Part shown: piece after piece, positions 34,426 through 54,400 of the stretch
How the letters are laid out: every line of letters starts with the position of its first letter
Position numbering within the stretch: position 1 is the first letter of the stretch
Assembly: GCF_963678635.1 (NCBI RefSeq)
Contig: NC_087062.1
Span: 55,939,970-55,999,969 of the forward strand
Direction: 5' to 3'
From: Symsagittifera roscoffensis
Lineage: Eukaryota > Xenacoelomorpha > Acoela > Convolutidae
Length of the DNA: 60,000 bases
The notes under the pieces: generated by a model
Told to the model about the DNA's origin: nothing
The model's database searches: none
Seen by the model: the letters and a program-made list of their open reading frames with translations, nothing else
Made by a program: the position numbers and the translations under genes

Positions 34426-34790
34426 TACATGACTGAAAATAGAAGTAACATAAAATTTAACATTTTGCTTTACGTTATTGAGTCCACGCTCCAACAAATT
34501 CTTTTTTGAGAAATACAAAAGCTAATTTGAAAATTAATTACCGGACAGATATAACTATAGATAAATCTTTAAAATAAATAATTTAAAATCATTTTTGATG
34601 TAGCTGCAACCCAAAAGCAAGTGGACAAATCTCGTTGGCAGCGTTCCCTGTAAATCGTTGTACGCTAATTGGTGATATACAGATCTTTCTGAAATTTCCT
34701 AAACAGAACAATAAATTGAAAATCATTTTTTGCTTTTAACTACATAGCTAAGAAGTAAAACATCAAATTTCACAATCAAACAACAAAGAC
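34426..34790. other. upstream flank of the Helentron protease
   Basis: No further coding similarity is seen. It probably holds the element's 5' untranslated region and 5' end, but I cannot identify the terminus. Confidence 0.35.
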
Positions 34791-34794
34791 GCTA

Positions 34795-35650
34795 ACTAAA
34801 TAAATAAATAAATGAACGAACAAACCAACAAATGAACGAACAAACCAAAAATAAATAAACATAAATAAATAAATGAATAAATAAATACATACATGAATAA
34901 TAAATAAAAGCAAAACTAAATGAAAGAAAATAATTAAATAAATATAGCAATAAATATCAACGAATAAACAAAACACACCTGATAAATAAATAAACAATAA
35001 AAAAATAAATCAATAAATAAATAAATAAACGCAAAACTGAAATATACAAATAATTAAATAGACATGAAAAAAAATATATGAACAAATAACCAAACAAACA
35101 GACCCATAATATAAATAAATGAAAATAAATAAATTAAATAAATACACACGCAGAAATAATAAAAGCAAAACTAAATGAAAGAAAGAATAATTAAATAAAT
35201 ATAGAAATAAATATCAACAAATAAACAAAACACACCTGATAAATAAATAAGCAATAAAAAAATAAATCAATACATAAATAAATAAATAAATAAATACATA
35301 AATGAATACATAAATAAATAAATATATAAATAAATAAAAGCAAAAGTGAAATGTACAAATAATTAAATAGACATGAAAAAATATATATGAACAAATAACC
35401 AAACAAACAGACCCATAATATAAATAAATGAAAATAAATAAATTAAATAAATACACACGCAGAAATAATAAAAGCAAAACTAAATGAAAGAAAGAATAAT
35501 TAAAAAAATAAACAAAACACGTGATAAAAATAAACAAAAATAAATATGTACATACATAAATTATAAATAAATATAAGCAAACTAAACATAATTAAATAAA
35601 TAGAAGAACAGATAATTAAATAAATAAAGATGAACAAATAAAGAAACAAA
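34795..35650. repeat. (AAAT)-like tetranucleotide array
   Basis: About 850 bp dominated by AAAT/AAAC/GAAC variants, with two internal larger duplications (blocks of the type CAAAACACACCTGATAAATA at about 34970 and 35226). The hydrophobic Phe/Ile/Tyr-rich open frames on the minus strand arise from the repeat and are not genes. Confidence 0.92.
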
Positions 35651-36866
35651 CATACGCAATCACGTGACATAGCGCGATATAGTCACGCCCACATGATAAT
35701 TGATAACTGTGGACGTTATTTGTCGACACTTGACAACAGACAACATTAAAAAAAAAAACCCGTTACACGATACCATAACACCTTGACTAAAGTCTTCGGT
35801 GTAACTAGTTGTTAGCCCAAAAAAGTCTGTATTCCCATTTGATGATGCTTGTTAATCGCAAGCGTAATGAACTAGAAAAAATCAAAACTGCCCCATTTTG
35901 GGTTAAAATTATGGTTGCGAATTTTGCAGAAATAATTGCACCATAATGATTTTGCTGAAATTCTAAGCAATTTTTGTTCTTCACTTTTTGTCTAATCAGA
36001 ACAAAACTTGCGTAGAATTTTAACCCAACTGGAGAAAAACAAATTTAAAGTTTGAAGTTTTGTTCGGATAATTCAAATCAGCACTATATCAGCAATAAAA
36101 ACTATCGATTCAATGTACATCCTGAAGCTATCTGACCTTAAGGTCGGATTTCTCAAGATAGAAGGATCGAATGCACTAAACGGAAGTGAAAATAGCAGAA
36201 AATGAGTTATAACGTTAAAGCAAAGTTTTTCATCACAATCCGTGCATCTTTAAAAAAAATGTTTTGCTTTGTTTTTCCTTTTTCTTAAATCGGAATCTTA
36301 GCAACGTTTTTTGAATGCGTTTTCGATCTGGCAATGTCTGGCATTTTAATGTCAGTCACCTGGGTTCATTTCTTACTTTGAAATAATTGCGGTGACAGCT
36401 CGTTTAGCAAAAAATCTCGACTAGCTTAAAAGTTCGAAAAGATAAAAACATATCAACTAGCATAATTTTATAGCTTTTTTCTCTGAAATTCAATTCCAGT
36501 GATAATGATCCGTTCAAATTGAAACTTGCAGTTCTGATCACCGCCTAAATTCTTATTTTGACAATATTTGAGTTATCAGATTCAACTTTTATGCTAGACG
36601 ACACACATCCGCTTATCGCTATTTGTTTTCTAACATTCGGTCTCTTTCATGACGCGACTCCATCTATAATCTTAACATTTAATATCCGAAAATTCGGTGC
36701 AAAATAATTCAATTAGAATGAACTATAAAGTCGCATTGCACAGATTTCAATTAAGATACTACTAATACTTAAGGAGAAAATAATCGAGTTCTAAACGCTA
36801 TTCAGTTTAGCAAACGAAAAAACGTAATATTCAACATCAGCATTGAATGTGAATATTTTTTCAACA
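35651..36866. other. intergenic region with one hairpin-end copy
   Basis: AT-rich sequence between the Helentron and the 3' end of the protease gene. The only assigned feature is the family hairpin at 35818-35872. Candidate ATTAAA-type signals for the minus-strand gene lie near 36680 and 36345, but I cannot choose between them. Confidence 0.45.
35818..35872 (+). repeat. terminal hairpin of the non-autonomous family
   Basis: AAAAAAGTCTGTATTCCC is followed by TTTGATGAT, stem GCTTGT, loop TAATC, stem GCAAGC, then GTAAT. One stem pair is a T-G wobble. The usual left-end hairpin is not found to its left, so this copy may be truncated or interrupted by the tetranucleotide array. Confidence 0.55.
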
Positions 36867-45161
<8,295 letters not shown>

Positions 45162-45749
45162 CTGCGGCTGAACAAAAACAAGACATAACTGGTACTATCT
45201 TCGAATCATTGAGCTGCTCTGACTGGTATTAATGCGTATTAACAGTTCAACGACAGAAACTAACCCGAATAAAAATCGAAGACAGCTCATAAGATCTAAC
45301 AGCCAATGTCCTACCACAGAGAACTTGCATTACAACCCTGAAAAAATCAACAACAAAAAAACTTGACAGGAAACAGAAATATCGACAAAACATACTCTCT
45401 AACGGTACTGAATTGCATTTTGAAATTTTCATTATCAGCCAAATCTGAACAAGAGATTAAAAACCGATAGATTTTGGATTTTGTACACAAAATTCGTCTG
45501 AATTATTATTTTTTTTTCGTTTTGACAGTTTTTATACAGAGACGGAGGAGATTACACCCTCGCAAATCTTTGCTAATTGCTCTAAACGGTACATGAAAAG
45601 CAAAAATGAATACCAACACACTTAGCAAAAAAACTGCCGTATATTGAACTGAAAACATAATGGTTACCCTTAGTATTTTCACCAAATCCCAGCAGGTCTA
45701 CACGTAGAGCAGTAGAAAAAAATTCGCCACTATTGCCACAAGCTTTAAC
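45162..45749. other. upstream of the protease gene, nothing certain
   Basis: Promoter and 5' untranslated region are expected here. Two 61-codon minus-strand frames (45247-45432 and 45582-45767) have no recognisable features. I see no clear first exon. Confidence 0.35.
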
Positions 45750-46312
45750 ACAGACGCGAAGCACCACTGGCGATTAAACACAAACATAGAAAGTCGAAAA
45801 AACGGAAATCTAATTCAACCAAAAATTAAATTTTCGTATTTCTCGACAGAAGTCCATTCAAGGCTCACAAGGCATAAATGTTAGTACTAAATTAGCAACG
45901 GAACAAAACTTGGGAAGAGGAATCATCGACGACAAGTTGAGCAGAAAAAATATGATTTCATAAAAAATCTTTACTGTTTGAACAACACTGAGACCAGAAT
46001 GAACAACACTTGCATTTTCAACTACATTGGAAGTTGCCTACAGCACAAAAAAAAATCAGTGATGTGATACTATGCCGACAATCTTTGAGCAGGAACCTGT
46101 TGCCCCGAAATAAAATTATAAGTTTCCAAGTTCTCCTCCCTGAGCCTACAAAGAACAACACTTTCACTTGCAATGAAAAATGCTTACAGGAAAAACAAGA
46201 TGTGAGATGAGGCAACTAAGCCGACAAAACTTAAGCAGAATAATGGAAGTCCAACAACTCAATTTTTACTAAAATTTAATTTTTCAATTGCATAAATACT
46301 GGAACAAAGAAG

Positions 46313-46382
46313 GTCCGACCGAGAGTCGAACCCCTGACCGAAGCGTACAAAAGCAACGGCGTTAACTCTAGGCCAAGTGGGA
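46313..46382 (-). mobile_element. tRNA-derived SINE-like module
   Basis: On the minus strand CTTGGCCTAGAGTTAACGCC resembles an A box and GGGGTTCGACTCTCGG a B box, about 40 nt apart. Acceptor and T-stem pairing are imperfect. Confidence 0.5.
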
Positions 46383-46749
46383 AGGAACTGAGAGGTTCAT
46401 TAAAAAAAGCAAGTGATTTTGTCGAACAGGAATTCTGGCCTTCGAAAAAAACGCAACGCAAGTTCACACAGAGGCGAAACTGAGCTTCGCACCACTTGTG
46501 ATACAAATACGAATGACTATGAAAATCAAACGGAAAATGCAAAAAAAAGGTTTTTTGACAAAAAAAAATGCAACAACAGCCCAAAATATCGGGAACAAAA
46601 TTACCTGCACCATTACAATCTCTAAAACGTGCTTTGGCAATGCTATACAGAAGCCAACTTTTCAAAAAACCCTTTCAGTGGATTTAAGAAGACGGACAAT
46701 AAGCTAAATTAGCCAACATTAGCTAAATTAGCCTCTAGTTTGCAAAAAA

Positions 46750-46820
46750 AGGGCCCGGCCGGATTCGAACCGCAAATCTTTGCTACCTCAAGCAGTTGTT
46801 TTACCTCTACGCCAAATGGA
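46750..46820 (-). mobile_element. tRNA-derived SINE-like module, best preserved
   Basis: On the minus strand TTGGCGTAGAGGTAAAAC (A-box-like) is followed about 40 nt later by CGGTTCGAATCCGGCCGGG, an exact B-box core. The T-stem arms do not pair well enough for a true tRNA, so I call a tRNA-derived module. Confidence 0.55.
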
Positions 46821-47284
46821 ATTGAATTTATAACTAGTTAGCGGTAACAAAGCCAAAAAAATCTGAGCAGAAACCCTTCATGCCGTAAAAAAGTCGAAAA
46901 AAATCTAAACATAAAAAAAATGTTACGTCCTTTTTCCCTGAGCACACACACGCGCAAGAAAACTTTTTTCGGACAAGCGACGCAATAAGAGGCCACTATA
47001 TGATTTCAGCCGAAATTTATTAGGCCGATAAATAGACGAAAAAAAATGAAAAAAGGTGAAATTTTAACAAATCGAGCTGGTAAAATCACAACCAATTCGG
47101 CCAAATTTAAATATGAAATGCTAAAAAAAAACTGTAGTGAAAATTTTTCACAGCTAAAATAAACAATTCTTAGATGTGGCAACTAAGCCGACAAAATATA
47201 AGCAGACAAATAATAGGCCAAACTTTTATTGAACCGGAACCTTTATCGTTTGGTCAGATAAAGATTCCTTTATCGTTTGGTCAG

Positions 47285-47342
47285 ATAAAGGTCAGATTCG
47301 AACCTTTGCCGTCCCAGGCGTATTCACAAACACCAAGCGAAG
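47285..47342 (-). mobile_element. tRNA-like module, weak
   Basis: The minus strand has GGTTCGAATCTGACC preceded by CGCCTGGGACGGCAAA. The B box fits; the A box is poor. Related strings (CGTCCCAGGNNTATTC) occur at 53285 and 15855. Confidence 0.35.
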
Positions 47343-47480
47343 TGTGCAAAAGACACTACAAAATTTGAAGAAACAAGGTACTACCAGTAGTGTAATGAGT
47401 TCTGAGGTGCGCAATTGCTCACGGAAAAAAAGCCTAGAGCCTGATTGCAATACCCTTGCTTATCACAAAGGTAATTATGC

Positions 47481-47807
47481 CATAAAACAAACCAAACTGT
47501 TTATTAGAAATAATAGAAATTAATAAAAATCAGACTTGATAAAATGACAATTAATAAATTTTCAACACCAATTTCAAAATCAAAATAAAAACCATGCTTA
47601 ACAAAAAAGCAGAAAAAAAACAACGTGAAAATAGTTATATTAAAAAAGCGGGAATCGAACAGTCGAAAACTAGGCCGAAAACCAGAAATCCGAAAAAAAT
47701 TTCTTGAAACATTTTTTCAAGAAAATTATTTGAAAAAAAAACACGGGAAACGGACTACACCAATTCATTACCTATATGAAAGCAGTTTTATTTGAAACTT
47801 CAAGAAA
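47481..47807. other. AT-rich, no gene
   Basis: Nothing assignable beyond poly-A runs and a weak tRNA-like GGGAATCGAACAGTCG string near 47650. Confidence 0.4.
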
Positions 47808-50800
47808 TTGAGCATGTCTGAAATTAATCATTCCACAATTGACATTTGTTCCTAAATTATTCACGGGGAAAAAAGTCTAGTACCCGATTGCAAAACCCTT
47901 GCTTATCGCAAGGGTAAAAAGCCTTTAAAAGTTAAAATAGAGCTATTTATCCAAATGGAACTTACTCTCATAAAAATAGTTCTTTAATCGTTGGGAATCA
48001 CAACTTAGGACTTTTTTTGGTCCTAAGATTAACACATGCTCGGCTTGATTGAATGTAAGCGTGTAAACAAATTCGGCCATGAAAAAAAAACTAAGTAATA
48101 GCTTAGACCGGTATCTATTTTCACGACAGTGCAATACAAAGCAATTACTCTGATAGAAGATTCTCAGAACGGAATGTTGACTAAACAAAACAATTATCTT
48201 AAACCAATACATTTCTATATTTCCCAATCATTTTTGGAGATAAACTTGAAGAAATCAATCAATTTCATTTCAAATACAAACATACAAGCCAAGCGACGTG
48301 AAAATATATATCAACAAGGATAGGTTTCTGTGCAAGTGGCACAGATATCTCCGAAGGCAAAAAAAAACAGTTGTTTTTTTTTCAAACTGCGTCGTTTTTT
48401 GTTCGTTCAGAGGATCTGAACGAAAGCTTAGTTCTGCGACACAAATAGTAACTTAGATAGATTTGAAAACAGTTTTCCTCGTAAGTAAATTGAAGAATAA
48501 AAAAAAATAAAAAAATTCCTCAATTTTAATCCCAGAAGCATGTCAGAATCTCAATTGAGCATGTCTGAAATTAATCATTCCACAATTGACTTTTCTCTTC
48601 CTAAATTATTCACGGGGGAAAAAGTCTAGTACCCGATTGCAAAACCCTTGCTTATCGCAAGGGTAAAAAGCCTTTAAAAGTTAAAATAGAGCTATTTATC
48701 CAAATGGAACTTTCTCTCATAAAAATATTTCTTTAATCGTTGGCAATCACAACTTAGGACTTTTTTTGGTCCTAAGATTAACACATGCTCGGCTTGATTG
48801 AATGTAAGCGTGTAAACAATTTCGGCCATGAAAAAAAACTAAGTAATAGCTTAGACCGGTATCTATTTTCACGACAGTGCAATACAAAGCAATTACTCTG
48901 ATAGAAGATTCTCAGAACGGAATGTTGACTAAACAAAACAATTATCTTAAACCAATACATTTCTATATTTCCCAATCTTTTTTGGAGATGAACTTGAAGA
49001 AATCAATCAATTTCATTTCACATACAAACATACAAGCCAAGCGACGTGAAAATATATCAACAAGGATAGGTTTCTGTGCAAGTGGCACAGATATCTCCGA
49101 AGGCAAAAAAACAGTTTTTTTTTTTTCAAACTGCGTCGTTTTTTGTTCGTTCAGAGGATCTGAACGAAAGCTTAGTTCTGCGACACAAATAGTAACTTAG
49201 ATAGATTTGAAAACACTTTTCCTCGTAAATAAATTGAAGAATAAAAAAATTGAAAAAAAAAATTCCTCAATTTTAATCCCAGAAGCATGTCAGAATCTCA
49301 ATTGAGCATGTCTGAAATTAATCATTCCACAATTGATATTTCTGTTCCTAAATTATTCACGGGAAAAAAGTCTAGTACCCGATTGCAAACCCTTGCTTAT
49401 CGCAAGGGTAAAAAGCCTTTAAAAGTTAAAATAGAGCTATTTATCCAAATGGAACTTACTCTCATAAAAATAGTTCTTTAATCGTTGGCAATCACAACTT
49501 GGGACTTTATTTGGTCCTAAGATTAACACATGCTCGGCTTGATTGAATGTAAGCGTGTAAACAAATTCGGCCATGAAAAAAACTAAGTAATAGCTTAGAC
49601 CTGTATCTATTTTCACGACAGTGCAATACAAAGCAATTACTCTGATAGAAGATTCTCAGAACGGAATGTTGACTAAACAAAACAATTATCTTAAACCAAT
49701 ACATTTCTATATTTCCCAATCTTTTTTGGAGATAAACTTGAAGAAATCAATCAATTTCATTTCACATAAAAACATACAAGCCAAGCGACGTGAAAATATA
49801 TATCAACAAGGATAGGTTTCTGTGCAAGTGGCACAGATATCTCCGAAGGCAAAAAAAAACAGTTGTTTTTTTTCAAACTGCGTCGTTTTTTGTTCGTTCA
49901 GAGGATCTGAACGAAAGCTTAGTTCTGCGACACAAATAGTAACTTAGATAGATTTGAAAACAGTTTTCCTCGTAAATAAATTGAAGAATAAAAAAATTGA
50001 AAAAAAAATTCCTCAATTTTAATCCCAGAAGCATGTCAGAATCTCAATTGAGCATGTCTGAAATTAATCATTCCACAATTGATATTTCTGTCCCTAAATT
50101 ATTCACGGGAAAAAAGTCTAGTAACCGATTGCAAAACCCTTGCTTATCGCAAGGGTAAAAAGCCTTTAAAAGTTAAAATAGAGCTATTTATCCAAATGGA
50201 ACTTACTCTCATAAAAATAGTTCTTTAATCGTTGGCAATCACAACTTGGGACTTTTTTTGGTCCTAAGATTAACACATGCTCGGCTTGATTGAATGTAAG
50301 CGTGTAAACAAATTCGGCCATGAAAAAAACTAAGTAATAGCTTAGACCTGTATCTATTTTCACGACAGTGCAATACAAAGCAATTACTCTGATAGAAGAT
50401 TCTCAGAACGGAATGTTGACTAAACAAAACAATTATCTTAAACCAATACATTTCTATATTTCCCAATCTTTTTTGGAGATAAACTTGAAGAAATCAATCA
50501 ATTTCATTTCACATAAAAACATACAAGCCAAGCGACGTGAAAATATATATCAACAAGGATAGGTTTCTGTGCAAGTGGCACAGATATCTCCGAAGGCAAA
50601 AAAAAACAGTGGTTTTTTTTCAAACTGCGTCGTTTTTTGTTCGTTCAGAGGATCTGAACGGAAGCTTAGTTGTGCGACACAAATAGTAACTTAGATAGAT
50701 TTGAAAACAGTTTTCCTCGTAAATAAATTGAAGAATAAAAAAAATTGAAAAAAAATTCCTCAATTTTAATCCCAGAAGAATGTCAGAATCTCAATTGAGC

Positions 50801-52260
50801 ATGTCTGAAATTAATCATTCCACAATTGACATTTCTGTTCCTAAATTATTCACGGGGAAAAAAGTCTAGTACCCGATTGCAAAACCCTTGCTTATCGCAA
50901 GGGTAAAAAGCCTTTAAAATTTAAAATAGAGCTATTTATCCAAATGGAACTTACTCTCATAAAAATAGTTCTTTAATCGTTGGCAATCACAACTTGGGAC
51001 TTTTTTTGGTCCTAAGATTAACACATGCTCGGCTTGATTGAATGTAAGCGTGTAAACAAATTCGGCCATGAAAAAAAAACTAAGTAATAGCTTAGACCGG
51101 TATCTATTTTCACGACAGTGCAATACAAAGCAATTACTCTGATAGAAGATTCTCAGAACGGAATGTTGACTAAACAAAACAATTATCTTAAACCAATACA
51201 TTTCTCAATCTTTTTTGGAGATAAAATTGAAGAAATCAATCAATTTCATTTCACATACAAACATACAAGCCAAGCGACGTGAAAATATATATCAACAAGG
51301 ATAGGTTTCTGTGCAAGTGGCACAGATATCTCCGAAGGCAAAAAAACAGTTGTTTTTTTTTCAAACTGCGTCGTTTTTTGTTCGTTCAGAGGATCTGAAC
51401 GAAAGCTTAGTTCTGCGACACAAATAGTAACTTAGATAGATTTGAAAACAGTTTTCCTCGTAAATAAATTGAAGAATAAAAAAAATTGAAAAAAAATTCC
51501 TCAATTTTAATCCCAGAAGAATGTCAGAATCTCAATTGAGCATGTCTGAAATTAATCATTCCACAATTGACATTTCTGTTCCTAAATTATTCAGGGGGAA
51601 AAAAGTCTAGTACCCGATTGCAAAACCCTTGCTTATCGCAAGGGTAAAAAGCCTTTAAAATTTAAAATAGAGCTATTTATCCAAATGGAACTTACTCTCA
51701 TAAAAATAGTTCTTTAATCGTTGGCAATCACAACTTGGGACTTTTTTTGGTCCTAAGATTAACACATGCTCGGCTTGATTGAATGTAAGCGTGTAAACAA
51801 ATTCGGCCATGAAAAAAAAACTAAGTAATAGCTTAGACCGGTATCTATTTTCACGACAGTGCAATACAAAGCAATTACTCTGATAGAAGATTCTCAGAAC
51901 GGAATGTTGACTAAACAAAACAATTATCTTAAACCAATACATTTCTCAATCTTTTTTGGAGATAAAATTGAAGAAATCAATCAATTTCATTTCACATACA
52001 AACATACAAGCCAAGCGACGTGAAAATATATATCAACAAGGATAGGTTTCTGTGCAAGTGGCACAGATATCTCCGAAGGCAAAAAAACAGTTGTTTTTTT
52101 TCAAACTGCGTCGTTTTTTGTTCGTTCAGAGGATCTGAACGAAAGCTTAGTTCTGCGACACAAATAGTAACTTAGATAGATTTGAAAACAGTTTTCCTCG
52201 TAAATAAATTGAAGAATAAAAAAAATTGAAAAAAAAAATTCCTCAATTTTAATCCCAGAA
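47808..52260 (+). repeat. six-copy ~746-bp head-to-tail array
   Basis: ATTGAGCATGTCTGAAATTA recurs at 47808, 48554, 49301, 50047, 50794 and 51535; spacings are 746, 747, 746, 747 and 741. Each unit contains a right-end hairpin (stem ACCCTTGC, loop TTATC, stem GCAAGGGT after AAGTCTAGTACCCGATTG) and a GGA-loop hairpin with a 10-bp perfect stem (TTCGTTCAGA with its complement; 48402-48424 in the first unit). Copies are nearly identical. The last two share a small deletion near AATACATTTCTC. The short minus-strand frames repeat only because the DNA repeats. Confidence 0.95.
47868..47905 (+). repeat. right-end hairpin, CCCTTGC variant (first array unit)
   Basis: Flank AAAAGTCTAGTACCCGATTG, stem ACCCTTGC, loop TTATC, stem GCAAGGGT. 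It differs from the GCTTGC/GCAAGC variant at both stem arms in a compensatory way. Confidence 0.65.
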
Positions 52261-53040
52261 AGGCAGGCACTTAAAGAAAATCCGAAAACTTCTTTTACTG
52301 GAGTTAAACTGAAAAACTTCAAATCGGTTTTCTCGACGGGGAAATATGTTCTGAGAACTTTTCAATGTCACATAATTTATTATTTGCTGAAAAACTGAAT
52401 TAATTGAAAAATTGCAAAAACAAGAATAGATATAAAATGATCAACTTGCAATAGAATTAAATAAATGAAGAAATAAAAAGAAAAAAGAGAAAATAAGAAT
52501 GAAAAAAAAACATACTGATATCAAACGTGGTTAATTTACAGCCGGCTATTCGTATAAACTCAGCCAACATTGTTGCCCCCATTTAACAATTAGTTGCCCT
52601 CAAGGGTAACAGTGGTTTCATGTCGTTCACAATAACTGAAAATGATTAAATTTAGGGATTCTTTCTGCTTCTCTCTTGACCATTGAATTTTTTAATTAGC
52701 AATGCGTTGCCGAATAATTTTCAAAAAGATAAAAACAAATTGTATTAAAAACTTCGAGAAAATCAAATTTTGAACACTTGGCCAGAATCGAACTCAGGCC
52801 TCAGTTTCAGAAATAAAAACCTTCACCGGGGCCTACAATTATAGACAAGCAAATTAGACAACCAAAAAAACGAATTCAGATGTCAACTCAAAACAAAAAC
52901 CCTGGAAAATGAGCCATAATTGCGCTATTATCGTGTCTGAAGTGTTTACACTTAACTTTCGTCGAGATTTTAAAAGCATATCAAACTTTTACATGTCACA
53001 ATTGTAAGCATTTCAAAAATGTTTTTATAAAATGCGGAGT
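52261..53040. other. AT-rich region with one tRNA-like module
   Basis: At 52777-52836 the minus strand has GAGTTCGATTCTGGCCAAG (B-box-like) downstream of GTAGGCCCCGGTGAAGG (A-box-like). The rest shows nothing. Confidence 0.4.
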
Positions 53041-53049
53041 AATGTTTGA

Positions 53050-53445
53050 CCAAGAGGTGAAGCGGAGCTTCGCACCACTGGCGATACAATACAAACATAA
53101 AAAACAAAGGTCAAAAAAAACTTTAAATGTTGAAAAAAACTAGGTGAACCAAAATTTTTGTATGCCTAGATAAAAATTTAGGGGCCCAGCAAAAGCAATA
53201 TAATTTTCTGACAATTTCATTTGAAACAGAATATTTCCCGTTTAAAAAAAAAACAGATCTTGTTCAGGCATATTCAAACCCAGTACATTTGCCGTCCCAG
53301 GTATATTCGTTACCTCCAGGCTAAATTGGCCGGGAATGCATCGAAGTTTGCATTCGTTATGAACAAAGATAAAAGTGATTCTGTTAAACAAGTTGTTAAC
53401 CGAAAAAGTCTATAACCGTTTGATAACGCTTGCTAATCGCAAGCG
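53050..53445 (+). mobile_element. apparently complete hairpin-to-hairpin element (~400 bp)
   Basis: The left end is GAGGTGAAGCGGAGCTTCGC (7-bp stem with one T-G wobble, GGA loop), then ACCACTGGCGATACAATACA. The right end is AAAAAGTCTATAACCGTTTG, ATAA, stem CGCTTGC, loop TAATC, stem GCAAGCG, then GTAATAATA. This is the shortest copy with both ends and is useful for defining element limits. There is no coding content. Confidence 0.6.
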
Positions 53446-53849
53446 TAATAATAAAGCATTTGTAGAAACATTTGATGTATACTCATTTTATTTTTCTGAA
53501 AATTTTTAAAGCAATAGGTTTTGTTAGCCTTCAGCTTTTCTTCCAAAATTCTAGTTTAAAAGAAAAAGTAAACACCCAAACGTTTTATTAGTGAATTCTA
53601 ATTTGCTTTCCGTCTAAATTCATGTCAGCCCCATCCACTGACTGAAAGCTCCTTACCAAAGAAATCAGTAAAGAGACAGCAAACGACGACAAAAAACCAT
53701 TGTTATATATAAAAAAAACGAATGTCAACCGTAGCCGGTTGGTATGCAAAAAACACAGAATTTTTCGACCATACCATAAAAAAATAGAAACAAAGTTTTT
53801 TAAACCTTTCTTCAAATCAGTGTTGCTTTTAATTGGGTTGTAAGACTTG
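53446..53849. other. AT-rich, no gene
   Basis: A 101-codon minus-strand frame at 53588-53893 is Phe/Leu/Ser-rich without recognisable motifs; I treat it as chance. Confidence 0.4.
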
Positions 53850-54310
53850 AGAACTATACGAACGCGCAGAAGTAAGTTTGACATGATCGACAAAATTTGT
53901 CACATTTGTCAAATTATCAACAAATAAAAAATCTATTAAAACAATTTTTTCTTTTTTTGCACAATAATTTTATTTTCTTTTAGAAAACCTTTTTTGTCAT
54001 ATGAAGATCCAAAACTAGTTTTCTTTATAGTCAAATCAATTTTTTTTTATCCTGAAAAACTAAAAAAAGTAAATTTCCATATAACGAGCGTTACTCGCTC
54101 GAAATTAGACTAAGTCTCGAAAACTTAAACGATTTTTCTTGACACTGGGACAATTTATTGAAAATCTATTAAGATCATTCAAATCATGACTGAAAGTGCT
54201 TTAATATGATATATCACTCGACCAATTCCACTGATTGTTTGTGGTACTTAATTTTGCGTGAAAAAAAATAACTAAAACACCCGAATACAAAGTTCCTCCC
54301 CATTTTCAAG
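53850..54310 (-). repeat. second copy of the fold-back family
   Basis: In reverse orientation it follows 40655-40900 closely: GGAGGAACTTTGTATTCGGG, a TGGTCGAGTNATATATCATA block, AGTGTNNAGAAAAA and TTCGAGCGAGTAAC. It also shares ATATAACGAGCGTTACTCG with 41160. It lacks the long inverted arms seen at 40.9-41.4 kb. Confidence 0.65.
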
Positions 54311-54400
54311 GGTCGAAACAAAAATTGCAGACTAAACATTCGGTTCCAATTATTCACAGTGCGGATCTTGCAATAGGTTTTACTCGGCATTATAAAAAGC

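Larger units (their letters stand above)
20640..34640 (-). mobile_element. Helentron (Helitron-like) element with internal tandem duplication
   Basis: Minus-strand order: C19-type protease, K/R-rich and DUF6570-like region, Helitron-type N domain, HUH Rep, Pif1-like helicase, APE-like endonuclease, and a separate RPA-like gene. Helicase followed by endonuclease is the known hallmark of Helentrons. About 5.13 kb from Rep to RPA is present twice. Without the duplication the element would be roughly 8.9 kb within these bounds. The ends are not resolved: I set them from the RPA 3' region with its AATAAA (20.74 kb) and the DNA just upstream of the protease frame. Coding frames carry nonsense, frameshift and splice lesions, so the copy looks non-autonomous now. 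Confidence 0.88.
45750..47480 (+). repeat. composite of hairpin-family elements and tRNA-like modules
   Basis: Left-end signatures occur at about 45749 (hairpin partly deleted) and 46468-46510 (GGCGAAACTGAGCTTCGCAC). Interior strings ACAACACTTGCATTTTCAACT, GATGTGGCAACTAAGCCGAC and ATAAGCAGACAAATA recur as at 15-16.8 kb. A degenerate right-end hairpin stands at about 47430-47475. Several elements appear nested or joined. Confidence 0.55.

Noticed and set aside
34776-35537. Hydrophobic Phe/Ile/Tyr-rich frames resembling membrane proteins
   Set aside because: They are translations of the AAAT-like array.
46750-46820. A functional tRNA gene
   Set aside because: The B box is exact but the T-stem and acceptor do not pair properly, and similar degenerate modules recur in repeat context.
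47943-51942. A ~90-residue minus-strand frame repeated six times, looking like a small multigene family
   Set aside because: The frame is conserved only because the whole 746-bp unit is nearly identical, including noncoding parts. Frame breaks differ between units and no domain is recognisable.
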